Shown one piece after another: positions 61,520 to 64,000 of a stretch of DNA of 64,000 nt. The notes below the pieces were generated by a model that was not told where the DNA came from, made no database searches, and saw only the letters and a program-made list of their open reading frames with translations. Position 1 is the stretch's first letter. Every line of letters begins with the position of its first letter. This DNA is from Fibrobacter sp. UWB15 (lineage in GTDB: Bacteria; Fibrobacterota; Fibrobacteria; Fibrobacterales; Fibrobacteraceae), in NCBI RefSeq assembly GCF_900177705.1, contig NZ_FXBA01000013.1, positions 1 to 64,000 of the forward strand, given 5' to 3'. The position numbers and the translations under genes are program-made.

Positions 61520-62146
61520 TTAGCCTAGTTGTCCAGGCAACACGAGCTTTTCCTTCTGCAGAAACTCCTTATCGTACTTCTCGAATGCCTCGGGGTTGCG
61601 CATGGCGACAAAGTACGGTTCGGGGTCGCGGTAACTGCCGGTGATTCCGTCGAGGAACCCTTCTTGCAGTTCTTTGCAGAGGAAGTAGGGTGCGTCACTT
61701 TCGGGGTCATCAGCGTAGCGGATTCCCCTGGCGCTCGCGACCACAAAGCCGCTCTTGCCGTAGAACGCGATGTTCCCGCAAATCAGGAGGCAACCCGCGC
61801 CCATCTCGGCGGCAATTCGCATGGAATGGTCGAGCAATGTTTTCCCGTATCCCTTGCGCTTGTAGTCGGTGCGGATGCTGATGGGCCCGAAGGTCATCAT
61901 GCGGATTTTGCGCCCGTCGTCGGCGTCGATGTGCGACCACGCGTACATCACGTGCCCGATGATTTCGCCGTCTACTTCGAGCACGAGCGAGAGTTCCGGC
62001 ACAAAGTCGGGCTCGCTCCTGTAGCAGTGCAGCACGTAATGCTCGGTGCATCCGGGACGGTACACGTTCCAGAAGGCTTCGCGGGTAAGGTTTTCGACGG
62101 TCTTAAAGTCGCGCGGTTGTTCCGTGCGGATAGTGTAATTTTTCAT
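61520..62146 (-). CDS. GNAT-family N-acetyltransferase
   Basis: 208 aa. TIRTEQPRDFKTVENLTREAF opens, and the acetyl-CoA motif is MTFGPISIRTDYKRKGYGKTLLDHSM (Q/RxxGxG/A as KRKGYG), then FYGKSGFVVASARGI. Similar to YhbS-like acetyltransferases. The C-terminal ~50 residues (YFLCKELQEGFL... YFVAMRNPEAFEKYDKEF) are an extension typical of one small-molecule-acetylating branch. The substrate is unknown. Chromosome-like codon use. Confidence 0.85.
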   Translation of the reverse strand: MKNYTIRTEQPRDFKTVENLTREAFWNVYRPGCTEHYVLHCYRSEPDFVPELSLVLEVDGEIIGHVMYAWSHIDADDGRKIRMMTFGPISIRTDYKRKGYGKTLLDHSMRIAAEMGAGCLLICGNIAFYGKSGFVVASARGIRYADDPESDAPYFLCKELQEGFLDGITGSYRDPEPYFVAMRNPEAFEKYDKEFLQKEKLVLPGQLG

Positions 62147-62218
62147 TGAACCAAGAGATGCTAAACAGCATCCAGTCTCCGTTAAAAGTACATGGCAAAT
62201 ATAAATAAATTCGGCAAA

Positions 62219-63955
62219 TTAACCAAGGCCTTTCAAGTACTCTTCTACATTCAAGTATTCAATATCATTCAAGCAGCAAGACTTACCACGGTAAATTACG
62301 TACCGCCCCTTGATTTTGCCATAGCGGAATTCTGTCTCATGGCATTTCTTTTTGTCTTGCAAATGGCGGCACTGCGCAGGTACAGCTTTGTCGCTATGCT
62401 TGATTTCATAAACTTCGCAGCAGGCGTTTTCAGAATCAAATACGACCATGTCGAATTCACCCACAGGGAACTGCAGCGTAAAAATCTGCTTGTCCGGCCT
62501 CGCCATCTTGGTTTCAAGCAGCACGATTTCTTCCATCATGCGGCCCCTGATTTCATCCAGGATTCTCGCGATAATGCGGTTACGTTCCTCAATTGAAATT
62601 TTCCTGAAAGCCTCGTCCATCATAAGGCTACGGACAAGCGCCTCGGATTGCGCATAACGCAAACCGGGCTGCGCAAGGACCGTTCTAAAAGCGTTCTGGT
62701 TGAGCGACGCCATATTCACCACGTCTATCGGGCAAATCATATCGAGCATCTGCAAGTATTCGCGAATTTCTACCCGGTGAGCGTCTTCAATATCCACCGA
62801 ACATTCATTGCAGTCCATGATTTCGAGCAGGCGTTTCATTTCCTGCGCAACCGCCACCGCATTGATTTTATCCAAAGCATCTGTCGGGTGCATCCTGTCG
62901 CGGCGTAAATTTGACGCTGAAATTTTCAAGTCGTTTGACGCAAAATCGCGAGTCAAAACATCAAGCGTAAAACGGTGATTGATATCTTCTACAATCCGGT
63001 TAATCGCATTCGTCAACTCACCACGCTCATATAGCTGCTGGAGCGAACGAAAATGACCACCATACTGGTAACACTTAAGAGAATGCTGAATGTTCCTTGC
63101 AATGGCAGAATCCACATAATCGTCGGCGCCCTTCTTGGTCGCAAAGGTAAACGCATCCTTGTTGTAATTGGTGCCGCCCATGCTCATGGTGCCGCCGTAA
63201 CGTATGAACTCGTCTATACCAACAACACCCAACACGCGCTCAAATTCACGATACGGGATAAACGTAGTGTGCAACAGAATGCAACGATCATAAAGCTGCT
63301 CGTCTTCCGAAAATACGAACCCGAGCGAATCCGTTCCCGAAAGAACAACCTTCATGCCGCCCACGGCAAACACATCCGAAAATAGCGCCGCACCTTCGAT
63401 AAAATCACCAAGCTGCGTCACTTCGTCAACAAATACGTACTTAAAACCCTGCGATTCCAATAACTTCAAATCGTGATTGACATCGGCAAGAGTATGTCGC
63501 GCATTCACCTGAACAAAAGCCGTCTTGGCGCGATGCGTCGCATCCATTTCACCAATCAGCTGACGCACAAGCGTCGTTTTGCCGGTACGGCGCAACCCAT
63601 ACAGCACGAGAACTCGATCGTTATTCGCGCCATAGACATAATCGTGCAAAGTCGCGAAACACTCACGCTTCTTGAAATCCTTCACAGGGGCAGCAAAATT
63701 TTCGAGCAACACACCAGTCTTTACATCGGTCTTGAACGCCGACAACGATTGCGCCGAATAAACCGCCCGCCCATCGGACAATTCAGTAGAACGCCCGAGC
63801 GCCGCCTGGCTCTTGGCCAACTCAATTTGCGCCACGAGCAGTTCCAGTTCGTCATCCTTGACGCGACGGCTCCGCTGTTTGCCATTTTCACACCACTGGT
63901 AATAGGCATACCGCTTGCCGTTAATCTTCTTGTATGTAATGCCACCGATGCTCAT
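62219..63955 (-). CDS. P-loop ATPase of the DUF4143/archaeal-ATPase type with fused N-terminal domain
   Basis: 578 aa from the ATG at 63,955, preceded by AAGGAGG. Residues 1-50 (GGITYKKINGKRYAYYQWCENG) are an extra beta domain. Walker A LYGLRRTGKTTLV starts at ~118, Walker B YVFVDEVTQ near 177, and a sensor-like LSGTDSLGF. The C-terminal part (~480-560) includes FDMVVFDSENACCEVYEIKHS, the D...ExK pattern of a PD-(D/E)XK-type fold often fused to these ATPases. Such proteins occur with restriction/toxin loci and have no assigned substrate. Transcript probably starts just beyond the window's right palindrome. Confidence 0.75.
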   Translation of the reverse strand: MSIGGITYKKINGKRYAYYQWCENGKQRSRRVKDDELELLVAQIELAKSQAALGRSTELSDGRAVYSAQSLSAFKTDVKTGVLLENFAAPVKDFKKRECFATLHDYVYGANNDRVLVLYGLRRTGKTTLVRQLIGEMDATHRAKTAFVQVNARHTLADVNHDLKLLESQGFKYVFVDEVTQLGDFIEGAALFSDVFAVGGMKVVLSGTDSLGFVFSEDEQLYDRCILLHTTFIPYREFERVLGVVGIDEFIRYGGTMSMGGTNYNKDAFTFATKKGADDYVDSAIARNIQHSLKCYQYGGHFRSLQQLYERGELTNAINRIVEDINHRFTLDVLTRDFASNDLKISASNLRRDRMHPTDALDKINAVAVAQEMKRLLEIMDCNECSVDIEDAHRVEIREYLQMLDMICPIDVVNMASLNQNAFRTVLAQPGLRYAQSEALVRSLMMDEAFRKISIEERNRIIARILDEIRGRMMEEIVLLETKMARPDKQIFTLQFPVGEFDMVVFDSENACCEVYEIKHSDKAVPAQCRHLQDKKKCHETEFRYGKIKGRYVIYRGKSCCLNDIEYLNVEEYLKGLG

Positions 63956-63965
63956 ATCCACCTCC

Positions 63966-63992
63966 TTAACTTAATTTAACTTATTAAGTTAA
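63966..63992. promoter_or_regulatory. Palindromic A/T box ahead of the ATPase gene
   Basis: TTAACTTATTAAGTTAA (63,976-63,992) is a perfect dyad around a central T, with a second half-site TTAACTTAA at 63,966. It lies 11-37 bp upstream of the ATPase start, a likely operator; the regulator is unknown. Confidence 0.5.
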
Positions 63993-64000
63993 AAATGTCA

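Noticed and set aside
1-64000. tRNA or rRNA genes and an att site
   Set aside because: I found no cloverleaf or rRNA-like sequence by eye, and no integrase; faint or unusual RNA genes could still be missed without a covariance search.

Overview
The window looks like a chromosomal segment of a Fibrobacter-type, fibre-degrading Gram-negative bacterium. Signs are polyserine linkers, lipoproteins with carbohydrate-binding modules, a clan GH-A hydrolase fused to a CBM6, a PL14-like lyase, and a recurrent C-terminal sorting-like domain (type IX secretion style). Housekeeping genes (secA, rsmA, tmk) anchor it to a chromosome. The assignment rests on recognising protein families; no database search was run.

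Region 1 (1-8.7 kb) is accessory. The tail of a MORC/MutL-type ATPase is cut by what looks like an IS21-like end, and faces a two-gene unit encoding a fused C5-cytosine/N6-adenine methyltransferase and an HNH endonuclease. An orphan methyltransferase, a membrane protein with a 29-residue tandem repeat, an ASCH-like protein and a small hypothetical follow.

Region 2 (8.8-16.3 kb) is a scrap-yard of mobile DNA. A 2.8 kb composite element is bounded by two short elements with GGCTCTGTCGGG inverted ends and by an 8-bp direct repeat (AACGCTAT). It carries arsR, an ACR3 arsenite pump and a truncated permease. It sits in the leader of a decayed GNAT toxin-antitoxin pair. DUF1016, ORF6N, RhuM-like and RelB/PIN genes or fragments follow, with duplicated pieces.

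Region 3 (16.3-39.5 kb) is ordinary chromosome: a peroxide-response pair (OhrR-type regulator plus glutathione peroxidase), a Nudix hydrolase, secreted carbohydrate-active proteins, rsmA, an outer-membrane-type protein, tmk, secA, a low-molecular-weight tyrosine phosphatase, a large surface protein, a deoxyinosine-type DNA glycosylase and a polysaccharide lyase.

Region 4 (39.5-64 kb) is a defence island. One minus-strand run of eight genes (57,653 down to 40,035), with overlaps or short gaps, encodes a 1728-aa DUF1998-type helicase, an SNF2 helicase and a 1300-aa N6-adenine methyltransferase: a DISARM/Druantia-like core. Behind it come a lysine-rich protein, two HEPN-motif proteins, a DUF3883 nuclease-like protein and a small glycosylase-like protein. 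Divergent from it are a RipA-like membrane protein and a protein with two ExoX-C-like motifs. An IS3-family element inserted in an interspersed repeat, a GNAT acetyltransferase and a P-loop ATPase close the window. The eight-gene operon is the best candidate for an undescribed system; the composite arsenic element is the best-supported structural find.
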